Shown: in pieces, positions 8,613-21,335 of the stretch
Position numbering within the stretch: the stretch's first letter is position 1
How the letters are laid out: each line of letters starts with the position of its first letter
Source of the DNA: Liolophura sinensis
Taxonomy: Eukaryota > Mollusca > Polyplacophora > Chitonida > Chitonidae
Assembly: GCF_032854445.1 (NCBI RefSeq)
Contig: NC_088302.1
Span: 24,317,788 to 24,381,787 of the forward strand
Direction: 5' to 3'
Length of the DNA: 64,000 nt
Position numbers and translations under genes: made by a program
The notes under the pieces: generated by a model
What the model was told of the DNA's origin: nothing
Seen by the model: only the letters and a program-made list of their open reading frames with translations
The model's database searches: none

Positions 8613-11600
8613 GCAAAAGTGAAATAATCTTAAAACATGTATCAGTCAACTAAGTCAGTACTGTGAGAGCACAATCATATGCTACAGCTCAACGTGCGAA
8701 ATGTTGCACGACTGACGTTACCCTACATTTATGTCCTTTCTCTCAGTAAAGAAGAATCGTTTTGAAGAATACTGGAAAAGGACTAATCACCCTCAAAATT
8801 TAAAGCATTGGTATGTAATCTAAGGCCAACTTTTTAACAGTGTTTTCGAGATCCTCAGATCAATTATACAACCACAACGCAATGTCTGCTTTAAGGTGTG
8901 CGCAATCGTCGATGATTTTGAAAACATCCGGTTTAGGGTTTCCTGACACAGGCCTTGCAGCCCTGGGGACACGTCAATCAACGTGCCATACCTAAAATTC
9001 AGACTAGACATAACCGTCTGCTACAACTCTGACCGAAGAAAATGTCTCCTATTCCTAGTCTTAAATTTGTGTACTAACTTGCACACTGCATCACAAGTTA
9101 CATGTAATAACTGTTGATGTCTCTTGTCCGTCATCAGTGATATGTTACATGCTTGTATACTCGTGAGCCATGGCTCTATGCAATAATAAACTACATTACA
9201 TGTATAAGCATTAACGTCACTGGTGCAACATTTCGTGTGTCTTAATGGCATCCATATTTTGGTGGATTTTACGAAAATGGATGTGCATACTTAGTTACGA
9301 TTGTACTCATGGATTGTAACTTAGGATAAGTTACTTAAGTTGTCTTAGGATAATTAACAAATGGATGTTTGGGAAAGCGAATAGCTGCTTATGACCACAC
9401 AGTTAAGGCCTTTCAGCTCAGTCAGAAACTTTATTGAACCAGATAGATTGAGTAAGTACTTTGTCAAGGAAACACTCTTTGAAGAATACAGTAGATTGGT
9501 GAAATATATTTGACATGGCGTTAAACCACCATCAAATAATATAAATTTTCACAGTCACATGAAAGCGCTGTTCGTCATCCCATTTAGCGATAAAAATTAA
9601 AGATTCCTAAACCTTGTACACATGCCGACCATATATGTTTTGTTTTTCCTGTGACAAACCAAATATTATTACTGTTAAATGTTGTGCTTAATATCTTCTT
9701 GCCTATCTCTTTGCTTGACAGTTCTCTTGCTTTATATCGTTTATCATCCCGCTATCGAGTGCGCATGCATCTGTTTGGAATTAGTGGAACCCAAGCACTC
9801 GCCAATACTTCCCCTTCATGAGCACTAGGCTCGTATCCACATGACTGAATCTCTTGTTCTCACCAAAACAGGAGCCTCATTCAAATCTATATATTGTAAA
9901 AAACACATTTACTTACGGCTGCTGGTGTGCCCAGCGGCGCATCCGGGTTGTGCGCATTTCAGGGGCAGTTTGCCGGACAACAGTCCATGTGGCCGGTATA
10001 GCTCAGACGTGTTTTCCCAAGCCAATGATTGCATGGTAGAATCATTGTTCGCTAATGGCAGGTTTGGCCTGGGTATCGTCAGCGATCTATTGACATCCGA
10101 TCGGCTTGGAATGTTCCCGATACCATTTGAACGGTAGAAGTGTATTGAAAGTCTAGCCTATTAGTGTGTGCGAGTCACTCCATGGCTACCAAATCCGTGT
10201 TTTAAATCATTTGCGACTGGAATGTTCATTGTACGAATATTAATCTGTGATCGAGTTTACGACGTCTTCGAGTTTAATTCGATCTGCTTCGAAATCTGAG
10301 CCGCCTTACTCCAGACCGAACCAGTTTCGCTTTCCTTGCTTTACCAAAACTAGATGTTCTGAGCGATTTACTCGACCGAGAGTCTTGGCTGTTCACCTGA
10401 AAGACTTGTTTTTCAATCTTTCGGACACTTGAGGTGTTAGTTAAATCCCAACCTCGGACAGGATTCTTCGATATTCGTCTGAATCAACTGTTCTCGGAGC
10501 CTTTGTGGTAATTGTCGGTCTATAACGCTCGTTTGAAGGCTTTAATCGTCGTGCTGAGAGTTCTTAGCTTTACATTAATATGACATACGTACTGAACTTG
10601 ATAACTGGGCAAACGCCTGTGTGTTTTATATAAGCGGGTTTAATGAGACATTTAAACAAGCTAGCGAGATAGGATCGCAGCAATAACCTCATGGTTTATG
10701 GCGCGGCCATTTCGTGACAAGAACACTCCACGAGAGTTAACGATGTGATGTACAGTTTTACTATACATAGAACTCCTTTTTTCCTCAAACTGAATCGAAA
10801 ACCTGGCGGATGGATATAGATTCCCCATAGCAGCTGATGATTTTAGTACTTAATATACCGAATAAAGTGTTTTTGCACGAGTTTTTGAGCCACAGATTCC
10901 AACGTTGGAGACATCCCTGCTCCATTTTGTGTACGTATTGACAGTTTTCAGAACACTGTTCTCAGATATAGAAGACGAGATCGCGCAGGTTACATTTCTC
11001 AGTGACACCCAGACATTTGCTTCTTGAACAACACTGTTTGTCATAAAATACAAACGACACAGTTTATGTTTTTACTCACCAGCATTAGTCAAGAATGTAG
11101 GCTAAAGCTAACTGTGCGTGTACCAGTCCCGTGTTTACTCGCCAGATAAGAACCTAATTATATCCTGACTAGAGTCCAGTCTATGTTAACCTATTATTCA
11201 TTATCCATTTGTAATCAATAAAAATCGGGTTATTAAGTCTTGGTCCAGTACCAGATATTCCAATCCCTGAAGTCATGAAACCAGTTTTCAGCGTCAATTG
11301 AAAGATTGCCATAGGCACTTGCCAACATCATCAACGGACCTCTAGGAAATCTATAATTGTTACTTTACTTTCAAGAGCTAGAAGCATTTTCTGATAATCC
11401 TTGAAATCATATGTTTGAGAAAAAAACCAAAACAACAAAAACAAATAAAGAAAAAAAATCAAAGAAAGTAAAAAAAAAAACTGTAATGTTTTGGGTCATT
11501 ACAAAATTCACGGTTACTTTTGCTATCGGAACGGTGTTAAAATCTGTTAATGGTCAGTGTGACGGATTATCGGTTTTTTCCACGGACTATCTGTTCTAAT

Positions 11601-12779
11601 ACCATTACCTTTACATTCTGTATAGATTGGATTCTTTCAAATCAATAAACTCCACAGTCATCCGGAAAGAGGCAGGCATGGATGGTTTGAGATGTGGCCA
11701 GTATATCCCACCGTACTCGCTTAGGAGCTGTGCCTGGTCATTGGGATGCTGATAATGCAGTCCACATTAATTGTCACAGCTGCTTCGGTATCGATTGGTC
11801 AGGCCTGGAATCATATCTGTTCTTGTGGTAGACGCTGAGACAGTAGTCACAGTCTTCAGTAAATTTAACCTAATTCATCGTTAACTTATTTTGGTCACGA
11901 TTTGTTTGTAGTGAACTCTACATCTCCTAGCATCTGTTGTTATTCTTTGACGATTTCGTATTTTGTTTACTTAAAGAAATAGAGAATCGACGGCGATAAG
12001 CTGATGGTGGAAACAAGATTACCTCTGTGAAAGCATGCAGCGTTCGTCACGCTTAAGTAAGTGTTCAGTACCTAAAATTCAGCGTAGCGTTGGCTTGCCT
12101 ACCTCTCACATGAGCCAATCTGTGGCGACTCTATGTCTGCGGAAAAGAATTTTAAATAATGCTGTGAAAACAGATATTCAAAGTAAGTTAATATACGTAC
12201 ATACAACTTATGTATCAAAGATAAAATCAAACATACGCTTGATGAGGCAGAAGCTGCTTTCATTAATCTATTCTTATTTCACCCGATTTAGCTTCCATAA
12301 AGACGAGGAGACACTGAAAAATGCCTACTGCTGACGATGCAGTTGTACTGTGGGTGTTAGTGTATCCAATCGAGGGCGTTTCTACCATGTGAACTGCTTG
12401 TCAGCGATACCCACTGGTTTTACATCTAAACATTCATAACATTACAAGAGGAAATTTCCACTCTTTCCCATCATGTAACACAGAGCAGCTAAAGTAACGT
12501 TTTCGTAATCATGCCAGGCGGGATTTTACGCCTACGTAAACACCCGAAGTGTGCTCAGCTGGATTAAGAACGCTTGGGTTCAGGAAGCTTTGTCTGCAGT
12601 CTGAGCCGGAGGCTAACATGCTTCACTGTAGTAACAAATGGTGTATTTTTACAGAAAGTTTTCCTGGTAGTGCGGAGTACAATGCAGTTTTCTTTTGTAG
12701 ATAAACCGCTTTTAGCAGCTAATTGCATACTCAGCATTCTGTGGCAAATAAATCCAACATTCTGTGGTGATATGAGCAT
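8613..12779. other. Unique non-coding sequence
   Basis: Four kilobases without a recognisable exon, tandem array or full element. A short SINE-tail-like piece, TGACATGGCGTTAAACCACC, lies near 9511 (compare 14870, 19375 and 42785). Purine-rich low complexity occurs at 11411-11480. Open frames reach about 99 residues but show no family resemblance. Confidence 0.45.
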
Positions 12780-14110
12780 GAGACATTAAAAATTTAACAT
12801 CATTCAGGTTTCCCAGAGGGTTAACGGTGGAAGCTAAATCCATGGGTTTTGTTGCTGGTAATATTCAATTCATAGTAGGCATGAGGACCAAGCACAAATA
12901 AGATTCATTGCGGAGATATTCACAACAGGTATATGTAGTCAAGCGATAACCAGTTGTATTAATGGGTAATTTCTAGAATATGTTAACAGTCAGGCATACG
13001 TCTCTTTTACATGCTGTTATATTCTTAGCAGACATTACAAATGAGACGTCCATTACTTTTAGGCCTATTGCTGAGGTACAGTTATAGCAGGCTTTAGAAG
13101 TCAGCATTATTGTTGCGTTACTCATGGAAGGCATTAAAGTTAAACATCAGTGTACTTTATTGCTGATGTTTTCAAGGTATATAGTCAGGAACTGATTTTT
13201 TTTGTTACTGATGTACTCGAGGCATACATCATAAGTATTATCTTACCGGTGAAACCGCGGACACTTGTTAATTTACATCAGTCAGGGTTTTATTCTGACT
13301 GTTCATGTAAATGCTTAAACAATAGCGGCACACAAACCCCCTAGCACTAAGGGTTAAGCAGAAAATAAGCTAAAATTGTAGAGATGTTCGTCACAATTTA
13401 TTAGACGACACTTATTAGATGGAAATCAATTAAAATTTAGGAGTCTGTCAGCAGTATTGTTGAGGTAGCCATTAGAGTGAGTGAGTGCTTAGGGTTTAAC
13501 GTCGTACTTAACAATTTTTCAGTCATATGAAGGAATCGAATGGACGAAGGAATCCTTGAGTGCATGTAATGTGCCTCCTTGTTGTAGGACGGATTTCCAC
13601 CGCTCTTTTATCTAATGCTGTTTCACTGAGACGACTTACCGAAGGCAGGTAAGCCGTTCCGCCCGAGCCATTATACTGATACAGGTTAACCAGTCGTTAC
13701 ACATTCCCCTTCATGCTGAACGCCAAGCGAGGAAGTTACAACTTCCTCTTTTAAGGTCTTAGGTGTGACTCGACCCAAGATTGACACTGGATCTACCGCT
13801 CCCAAAGCGGACGTACCCATTAAAAGTCAGCCACCATTAGTTTTATTGCTGAGGAATTCATGGAAGACATTATTAGAAGTCAGACACTATTTGTTTCACT
13901 GGCGGAGAATTTATAGGCAGACATTAGAAATCAGGCGTGTATCAGTTTTGTTGCTGCGGTATTCGTGGTAGACATTATAAAGTTTGGCACCATTAGTTTT
14001 ATGGACAGAATATTCATAGAAGACATTAAAAGTCGGACCTCAACCAGATTTACTACTGGAATATCCATAGCAGACATTAAAAGTCGGGCGTAAATCAGTT
14101 TTAGTGGGGA
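12780..14110. repeat. Degenerate ~50-53-bp tandem array, split by a SINE
   Basis: Clearest on the right side, where AGACATTA/AGACATTAAAAGTC recurs around 13870, 13920, 13970, 14018 and 14068. Each copy is preceded by an attcatgga-like word (GAATTCATGGAAGACATT, TATTCGTGGTAGACATT, ATATTCATAGAAGACATT, ATATCCATAGCAGACATT). The left side (13030-13465) has similar words (TTGCTGAGGTACAG, TTACTCATGGAAGGCATTAA), and weaker copies may reach 12780. Units are well diverged, so the array is old. The family B SINE at 13475-13813 sits inside a unit. Confidence 0.75.
13475..13813 (-). mobile_element. tRNA-derived SINE family B
   Basis: Plus strand begins AGTGAGTGAGTGCTTAGGGT (tail side) and continues with GTGCCTCCTTGTTGTAGGAC, CACCGCTCTTTTATCTAATG and CTTCCTCTTTTAAGGTCTTA. 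It ends in the tRNA-like head (minus strand: CGCTTTGGGAGCGGTAGATC with B-box-like sequence following). The head is truncated before the A box. TAGCCATTA (13466-13474) and TACCCATTA (13814-13822) flank it and may be a 9-bp target duplication with one change. It interrupts the ~52-bp array. Confidence 0.87.
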
Positions 14111-15054
14111 TTGAATGCCGTTCATACACTGGCCCCAGTTTCCCTGGATTCCTAGTCTGTTGAATTTTACTTAATTCCAACATGGGGTGTTTCTTAAAAA
14201 ATGCAGTCAAACACTACAAAGAACTGGAGCAAAATTACGTAAGTTACTTAATTTAGGACGAACACTTTGCTTAAGCAAAATACTACACAGGTCTTTAGTG
14301 CGTCTGAAGGTGAGGCGTGGTTCTTGCCAAGTGTTAGTATCCGCTTCTTAACCAGTTAATAGTACGGGCGTGTATGCCGGTTTAGACTTTGCCGGCCAAT
14401 GGCAGCATCAATCTGGAATGAGCCAGGAATGGTGCATACCCCACATGCAATCTACCAAGCCAAACTCATAAAGGGAGTGGATAATATTTAACTCTCCTTG
14501 AGTTTGACGGCTCGACCAGTACGGATCAGGTAAAAATTTACCATTAATTGGTGGAGGAAAGGTCAGAAGTGATGGATGCATAACACTTGACAAGTGCCAA
14601 TAAGGGACAATGTTTCATGCCTGTGGAACAGGCATTAAGCTGTGTGTGTAGAGGGCTTGAGAGCAGTTAGCTCACAACAGGGGACAGGGTAGTAGCCGTG
14701 AATAACAACCGAGCGAAGGAAATTCATCTTAATATCCTGGGTAAGGTTTAAACAGTTGAGTCTTCCACTGAAGCTAAAACTGATAGAAGATTTACGAGTA
14801 ATAGGTCTAGAGAATAAGAGCCTGTCATACAAGGACAGGTAAATTAATTTCTTTGCTGGTAGAATTCTTCAGCATGGCGTTAAACAAAAATTAAATAAAT
14901 GAACAAGTAAAACTGGGTCATTCTTTTGGCGTTTAACGTATCTTTAAAGATTATTTTGACAATTTGACCACTTTTATATCTCTAGCAAATGCCAATAATG
15001 TTGTTAGCGCTGGTTTATACTGAAACGCTGTATTCTGGACAACAGGCATGATGC
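14111..15054. other. Unique non-coding sequence
   Basis: No gene recognised. CAGCATGGCGTTAAACAAAA near 14872, followed by AT-rich sequence, resembles the 3' tail of a SINE whose body is not seen. Confidence 0.45.
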
Positions 15055-15410
15055 GTCCAACACAGTATACGCTCAACAAATTATACACCCAGCAGAGTAT
15101 ACACCCAACAGAGTATGCACCCAACACAGTATACACCCAGCACCTTGTACACCCAGCACTATATACACTCAGCACATTATACATCCAGCACATTATACAC
15201 CCAGCACAGAATACGCCTAGGACATTATAAACACCCAACACATTATACACCCAACACAGTATACATCAACATAGAAATACACCCAACACAGTATGCACCC
15301 AACACAGTATGCGCCCAACACAGTATACACCCAACACAGTATACATCAACATAGAAATACACCCAACAAAAATACATCCAATACTGTATGCACCCAACAC
15401 TGTGTACACT
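15055..15410. repeat. 16-bp minisatellite, first block
   Basis: About 22 units of the form CCCAACACAGTATACA. Most units keep exact 16-bp phase; one near 15220-15237 is two bases longer and one near 15367 is a base short. A five-unit group ending in TCAACATAGAAATACA appears at 15265 and again at 15345, a sign of block duplication. A related block resumes at 15541 after a SINE fragment. Confidence 0.94.
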
Positions 15411-15420
15411 TTGGTCTTAC

Positions 15421-15536
15421 AAGGGAAGGTCTTCCGGGAACCTGTAACCCCTCACCACAATGCTGGCCTCCGTCGTATAAGTGAGATATTCTTGAGTACG
15501 ATATAAAACCCAACTTAAATTAACAAATGAATAAAT
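15421..15536 (+). mobile_element. SINE family A 3' fragment inside a minisatellite
   Basis: GGGAAGGTCTTCCGGGAACC, CCACAATGCTGGCCTCCGTC, GTATAAGTGAGATATTCTTG, AGTACGATATAAAACC, then an AAAT-type tail. The central CCGGGCTCTGCCCGG portion is missing. It lies between two blocks of the same 16-bp repeat, so it inserted into, or was captured by, the array. Confidence 0.85.
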
Positions 15537-15540
15537 CAAT

Positions 15541-15724
15541 ATGCAACCAACACTATATGCATTCAACACAATATACACCCAACACTATATGCATTCAACA
15601 CAATATACACCCAACACAACATGCATTCAACACAATATACATCCAACACAACATGCATTCAACACATTATACACCCACTACAATATACACCCAACAAAAT
15701 AAACAACAACACAGTATACATACA
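15541..15724. repeat. 16-bp minisatellite, second block with 32-bp higher-order unit
   Basis: Two subtypes alternate: CCCAACACTATATGCA and TTCAACACAATATACA, giving a 32-bp repeat about four times before decaying at CCCACTACAATATACA. The first block does not show this alternation. Confidence 0.93.
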
Positions 15725-17766
15725 TCAAATATTTCTTGTCTATTAACACAATTGGAAAGCTAACTGAAAACCTTATTTAAGGTTTCTGATGAGTTACTAG
15801 AGAAAAATGAGAGAGAGAGAGAGAGAAACCTTTTTTTATTAATTATATAGCCTATATGCCAATCACACCTGAAACACTTGACCCGGTCTGTCTACTCCAG
15901 TGTCGTAAATAAACTGTCCATAATACACACATATCGAGCGACAAACTTAATAATACATCACCCGGTTTATTTTGGCCCGCAGTCATTTGCGTCGGGAATC
16001 TTGGCAGAGGTAATTACCTTACGTGTATGATTGTATTTTCTTCAGCCCGAGGCTTAGTTCGGGTAATTTGGTGTTCGAGTGAAAAAAAGGAAAAATCCGT
16101 GACGTTTCCCTCTTTACAAATCCGTTTAGCATTGATTTTCGTTTCTTCGGTGAACTGATTTAGAAACAGTTATCTTACCATCTGGTTAACATCCGGAATA
16201 ATTGCTCTATATACATCTTGCTATTAAAGGAAAAACGGATTGTATTTCCGGTCGAAAATATCAGTTTTCCAATGTCCCAATGGGCCGCAGATTGATTACT
16301 GTCACGTGTTTTCTTCTCTTTTTCTATTAGAGAGAATAAGAACTTTTTTCGGATGTACATTTTAGGAGAAATGTCATGTCAAGTTTTGAAATTGTTTCTT
16401 GTGAACAGTAAAGAAGGAATTGTCATGGAACACTTCTACGTCAAGGACATTCCGTACAGGAATCGTTGATTACAGCTATAAGCACTGAGGATTCGATAAT
16501 AAAAACGTGGAAATATATTTGGCTTCTATTTGGGTTTAGAATCAAAAGTTTATCATGTTTGATTACGGCATGTCCAGCACCGGCTCGACAGCCAAATCCG
16601 TTTTTAATTGGCATGACACCGGCGGGATCGACGAGATTATATTATTGCATGTCGTGGCGTTCTGTTGATTATAAAAGTCGAAGTCTTGGATTCCGAATTC
16701 TATATCTCCAAGTTCCGGTAAGTAGGCTGTGTGATTTCGTCCATTTACGAGCTTGACCATCGCTGTATATATTTTACTTGATTGTTGTTTCACCAATAAT
16801 TAAGGATTTTAACTTATGGCGGTCAATCGACATTTAAGAGAAATATTTTAAAGGACACCTTAAAATGCCAATGAAATATAAATGTTTCTTTCCTCTAAAG
16901 CAAATTCAAATGAAACATACCTTTTATGCATTAGGCTGAAAATTAGAGGACAGGCCTACATCTGATGAACAATAGCTTACACTTGATTCATGACCAAGGC
17001 TGGTAAATCTCGTTTGCTTTCTATTATACCCAGTTTTACTGCCTCTGCCAAGTAAGTGATCCCGTGTGTTTCGCAAGTTCTTGAGTCGAGAGAGTTTAAT
17101 CTCGTAACAAAAGGGGAATAAATCTCCATCGAAAGCAATAAAGGGCGAAATTACAAGAGTCTGAAGGCATGTTTCCTCTCGATGTAATTGTATCTGAATT
17201 GCCCAAGGCGAATGGTTCTTCTGCAGACTGTGTGGGAACTGCTGTATGAGGCCCGTTGGTGAGTGACAGCTGGAGCGATGCATGAGAGATCGGATGCATA
17301 AGACGGATGCTCGTGCTTTATAGATTTAGTGACTCGTTAATAGTTTTGGAAATTGAATCCACATAAAGACTAGGGCATAAACAAGAAGCATTGATCAATA
17401 TAATGCGTTTCTTTGATGCACAAGGCATTGTTCACAGATGAAGGAATCTATGTTTAAAATGGATGAAAAGCAACATCGAAGCGAAACCATTGTTCCTTTA
17501 TAGATGAAAATATAAATGCACGATAAGTGAGATAAGAAACAGTCCATAAAATGTTTAACTGATCAACTAAGAACTTCTTTATGGCGGTAACAGGCAGGTA
17601 AATTGATTCACATCTGATTAGATATATGGAATGATGAAAACTGTCCACTAAATCAGCTTAGGGATTATCGTTGTCCATGATAAAATATCCCGATGAGAAT
17701 ATGTTCAAGTCAATCATTTGGAAATTAATCCGGGGTAAGTGATATGCTGGTTGTGTTTGTGAGTTG
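15725..17766. other. Unique non-coding sequence
   Basis: A short GA dinucleotide run at 15807-15827. No gene or element recognised otherwise. Several open frames of 60-119 residues occur on both strands without domain-like composition. Confidence 0.45.
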
Positions 17767-17908
17767 ATTTATTTATTTATTTGATTGGTATTTTACGCTG
17801 TACTCAAGCATATTTCACGCAGACGAAGGCTCGACAAGCAATATGGTGAGAGTAAACCAGGCAGAGCTCCGGTGAAACTCATGTCCATTCGTAGGTTGCG
17901 GTACGCAG
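17767..17908 (-). mobile_element. SINE family A, old truncated copy
   Basis: TTTATTTATTTATTTGATTG, TTTTACGCTGTACTCAAGCA, a degraded core (AACCAGGCAGAGCTCCGGTG) and GTAGGTTGCGGTACG. Many substitutions show it is older than the other copies. Confidence 0.8.
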
Positions 17909-19006
17909 TAGAGTAGTATTCCAGTAGTAGTGAAATATACTACGCAGCCTTCAGCTGCACTTGGTGTACCTGAAAAGCAGAGGCGTAGCGCAGATGTGTT
18001 TTAAGGTGTGGCCATGCCTAACCTATAACTCATCACGTGCCATATGAAACTACAGTGGATAATTACATGTATTTTTAACAATAAATCTAGGCCCGATTCC
18101 TTTGTCGATAGGCTGTGGTAAAGAATAGACGGAACAGGACGCTGCAGAAACAAGTTTCGTGTTATTAAAACGCCACTACTGCGGAATAACCTATGTATTG
18201 GAGGTCCTGTGGGTTGTCGTGCTGAGGGTTCTATGTCGTGCACTGTCCACTGCCCTGATAAGCTTATAGGTGTTCATTTGCATGGCTCTCCTCAGTCTTT
18301 AATCAGGGTTATTAACACTGGGTTTGGACACCCTGAAGTTCCAATAGTATGTGATCAGCACAGTGTAATTAGCTAGAGCCGCAAATCTTATTAAGGACGA
18401 GGAAGGGTGGGATGGGCCGGACTTCTGCTGACCCAAAGTCAGTCCTCAATAAGCAGCCGGTTGATTGTGATTAACGCCCTGGAGACACTAACTCCGCACA
18501 TTACTGACAATGTACAGCTGCCTGCTGCCGGGATATTGATACATGTAAACATCATTGCCAGATGCTTCTGAGTATTGTGTTCAAGTCTCTTTGGGTATCA
18601 CTGATTCTCAGGGTGATGACAGCCTTCACTCTGCCAAGATTAAGTTTTCTTGCACAGGTTTTTGAAAAGTCCTGTACACATTCTCTTTCTTACCCACCTG
18701 GATTGTTATTGCCTCCACGAATTCGCTCTGCCAAGAAAATAACCACAACTAAGGTTAAACGCTTTTGGAATTTACAAGCCTTGAGGGTTTTTATTATATT
18801 TGCCACTGTAGAAAGGTTCGCCATGACATGACTGAAATGACGATAAGCCGCCATTATTCATTCATTGTGTAGAGTGCTGAACTCTTGACTTGGGCTAAAA
18901 TGGTGTGCTAATAATCTAAATCTGTTAAATATAATAAACTAATTTGCTAGGAACACCATTGCTTATGTCTATCGTATTGTATCTTTGTATGCTTGTATGA
19001 TAACAG
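17909..19006. other. Unique non-coding sequence
   Basis: No element recognised. An 89-residue open frame at 18562-18831 lacks recognisable family sequence. Confidence 0.45.
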
Positions 19007-19282
19007 TATTTATTTATTTTTTTATTTATTTGATTGGTGTTTTACGCCGTACTCAAGAATATTTCACTTATACGAAGGCGGCCAGCATTATGGTGGGAGG
19101 AAACCGGGCAGAGCCCGGGGGAAACCCACGACCATCCGCAGGTTGATGGCAGAACTTCCCACTTACGATAGTAGAGGAAGCCAGCATGATCTGGACTTGG
19201 ACTCACAGAGACCGCATTCGTGAGAGGCTCCTGGGTCATTACGCTGCGCTAGCGCGCTAACCGACTGAGCCAGGGAGGCCCC
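19007..19282 (-). mobile_element. SINE family A, near full length
   Basis: The best reverse-oriented reference copy. Plus strand: T-rich tail, TTTTACGCCGTACTCAAGAA, GGAGGAAACCGGGCAGAGCC, CGACCATCCGCAGG, and CAGCATGATCTGGACTTGGA. It ends in the complete tRNA-like head, whose minus strand reads GGGCCTCCCTGGCTCAGTCG then GTTAGCGCGCTAGCGCAGCG. The A box is TGGCTCAGTCGG and the B box region lies near GAGTCCAAGTCC. Flanks TGTATGATAACAG (18994-19006) and TGTATGCTAACAG (19283-19295) form a 13-bp target duplication with one difference. Confidence 0.95.
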
Positions 19283-20159
19283 TGTATGCTAACAGATTTT
19301 ATTTTTACAATACAACGGTACCAATATCAAACTAAAGAATTCTTACCCCTCGTCTTGTCACGATATACCTTGCTTAAGAGGCATTAAACCACAATCATTC
19401 ATTCATTCATTTTTCTTGCCCTGGAAGAGAATGCCCCATTGGTTTTACCTGATAATTAAACATGGCTTTTGACTTTATACGCGTGAATCAGATTTTGTAA
19501 AGGGCTCTGTGCAGTTATCTTCCAGTCGTACAGTGACGCGTACATTTTCAATCTCATATGGGAGAAATCAATAATTTCTTTACAATGCGGTCTATCTTTA
19601 GAACATCATAAACAGTTATGTACTTTCTTCTGTTACAAAAACGGGCTGTAAAATGAAATGTAAAATGATTGATGTAGTTATAGACAAGGATGATGTAAAA
19701 GACATTTACACGAAGGAGTTGCTTGCGCTAGGAAAACACTTAAGATCCCTGGGATCATTCGACGTTAAAGACTGTGGCAAACAAAAGCTATTCACGACAG
19801 AGACAGAATCAGCTGTCTGACATGTCAACAACCGGTCTTTATATAGTAGTTTTATATCATACTGCCGCAAAGGAGATTGTTGTCTGAACACCAAAGAAAA
19901 TATTGGAGCACCTTTTACACCCATAAAACAGGAAAATGCGCAGCTTGCATAACCACATCGTTACAATTGTAAAAGAATGAATTATCCTCTTTGATACAAG
20001 CTGTTGCAAAGGTGTTAATCGATATCTCATCAATACGTAAACCTAAATTGTATTGTAAAGGCGATTCGAATTCTTCGATTATTCACCCGGAATATTCACA
20101 CGCCATCTCCTGGTTTGCTATATAGCTCTTTATATTCCGTGTTCACGCCACATACTGAC
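19283..20159. other. Unique non-coding sequence with one SINE-tail remnant
   Basis: AAGAGGCATTAAACCACAAT followed by three CATT/ATTC repeats (19375-19412) resembles the tail of an element with an (ATTC)n end; similar tails occur at 25765 and 42785. Nothing else recognised. Confidence 0.45.
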
Positions 20160-20302
20160 TTAATCTCCGGCTGTACCGAGATAGGTGTGCCAACAAACTG
20201 TGGATGGTTTTGGTTTTTCCCCCACGATGCTGAGCCCCATCGTGTGAGTGAAATAAATATATTTGTATAGCGTATGACACCAATCACATAAATAAATAAA
20301 GA
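20160..20302 (+). mobile_element. SINE family A, diverged copy
   Basis: AACTGTGGATGGTTTTGG, CCCACGATGCTGAGCCCC, GTGTGAGTGAAATAAATA, and ACACCAATCACATAAATAAA follow the family A order of body, conserved AATATT region and tail, with many changes and no head. Confidence 0.7.
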
Positions 20303-20320
20303 AGTAGAAAGATTTCAGAA

Positions 20321-20560
20321 TTCCTTTACATATTTATTACTTATTTATCATCAGACAAACCAATGAAAACTGTGGGATATTGTTACATTATGTTTTGGCT
20401 TTAAGGAACATAATTTAACAAAGTGAATTTTGACATTTTGCAAGAAACAGAAAAATCAATTACACTTGGTTCTCGAGGCAAAATTTCTCTTTTCACGGTG
20501 TGTTTGATGAAGTTCAATATATTTTCGTTTGTCGTCACCATTATTGTTTTTTTCCATCCC
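20321..20560. repeat. Diverged outlying copy of the 84-bp repeat and its flank
   Basis: TTTATTACTTATTTATCATC ... ACCAATG ... GGGATATTGTTACATTATGT parallels the 84-bp unit at 20.9-21.2 kb. The next 150 bases (GAAACAGAAAAATCAATTAC, GGTTCTCGAGGC, TTTCGTTTGTCGTCACC) parallel 21227-21335 (GGAACAGAAAAACGAGG, TGTTCTCGAGGC, GATTGTCTTCACC). Unit and flank were therefore duplicated together before the array expanded. Confidence 0.7.
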
Positions 20561-20892
20561 GATGTTCGCACAAACCTGATTTATAACACGACCCCCCCTC
20601 TACATAGTATAGATACTTATTTAGTGTTTTGTAAACTATATTTATTCACAAGGATTAACCATGCCCCCCCTACACAACAGTCAGTTAGACCATGAGGTGT
20701 TCAGTGTTTGGAGATGATTTTTGCCCCCGCCTCGCTCTGTGCGTTTACCGCCACGTCATCTAAGACTCGAAGCTGAGTGATCTGGGTCCACAACCAAACT
20801 TGTGACGTATAGAATTGTAAAACTCTGCCTTCGCAAGGACTCGTCGAGGACAGATCAGATGATTTAACTACTTGGCTATACCGAAAAAGGTT

Positions 20893-21200
20893 CTACTTTA
20901 AATATTTATCACTTGTTTATCATCATACATACCAATGCTAAACTGTACCTCGGGACAATATTACATATTGTCTTGACTACTTTAAATATTTATATTATTT
21001 ATATTATTTATCGCTTATTTATCATTACATACCAATGCTAAACTGTACCTCGGGACACTATTACATATTGTCTTGACTACTTTAAATATTTATCGCTTAT
21101 TTATCATCATAAATACCAATGCTAAACTGTACCTCGGGACACTATTACATATTGTCTTGACTCATATAAATATTTATCGCTTATTTATCATCATACATAC
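20893..21200. repeat. ~84-bp tandem array
   Basis: Three full units and one partial: CTTTAAATATTTATC, CTTATTTATCATCATACATA, CCAATGCTAAACTGTACCTC, GGGACACTATTACATATTGT, CTTGACTA. The second unit carries an extra AT-rich TATTATTTATATTATT. High identity among these units, versus the outlier at 20321, indicates recent expansion. Confidence 0.92.
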
Positions 21201-21335
21201 TTTTTTTTGAAATTATTTTTTTTATTGGAACAGAAAAACGAGGTACGCTTTGTTCTCGAGGCTTTTTAAAGGTGCGCTCGATGATGATCAAGATTTTTAG
21301 ATTGTCTTCACCTTTATCGTTACGTTGTCTATACG
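21201..21335. repeat. Right flank duplicate next to the 84-bp array
   Basis: Matches 20440-20560 in order, through GAACAGAAAAA, GTTCTCGAGGC and GTCTTCACC, with many changes and gaps. Confidence 0.6.

Noticed and set aside
9990-10045. GGCCGGTATAGCTCAGACG, which resembles a tRNA A-box region
   Set aside because: No B box at a suitable distance and no pairing acceptor stem.
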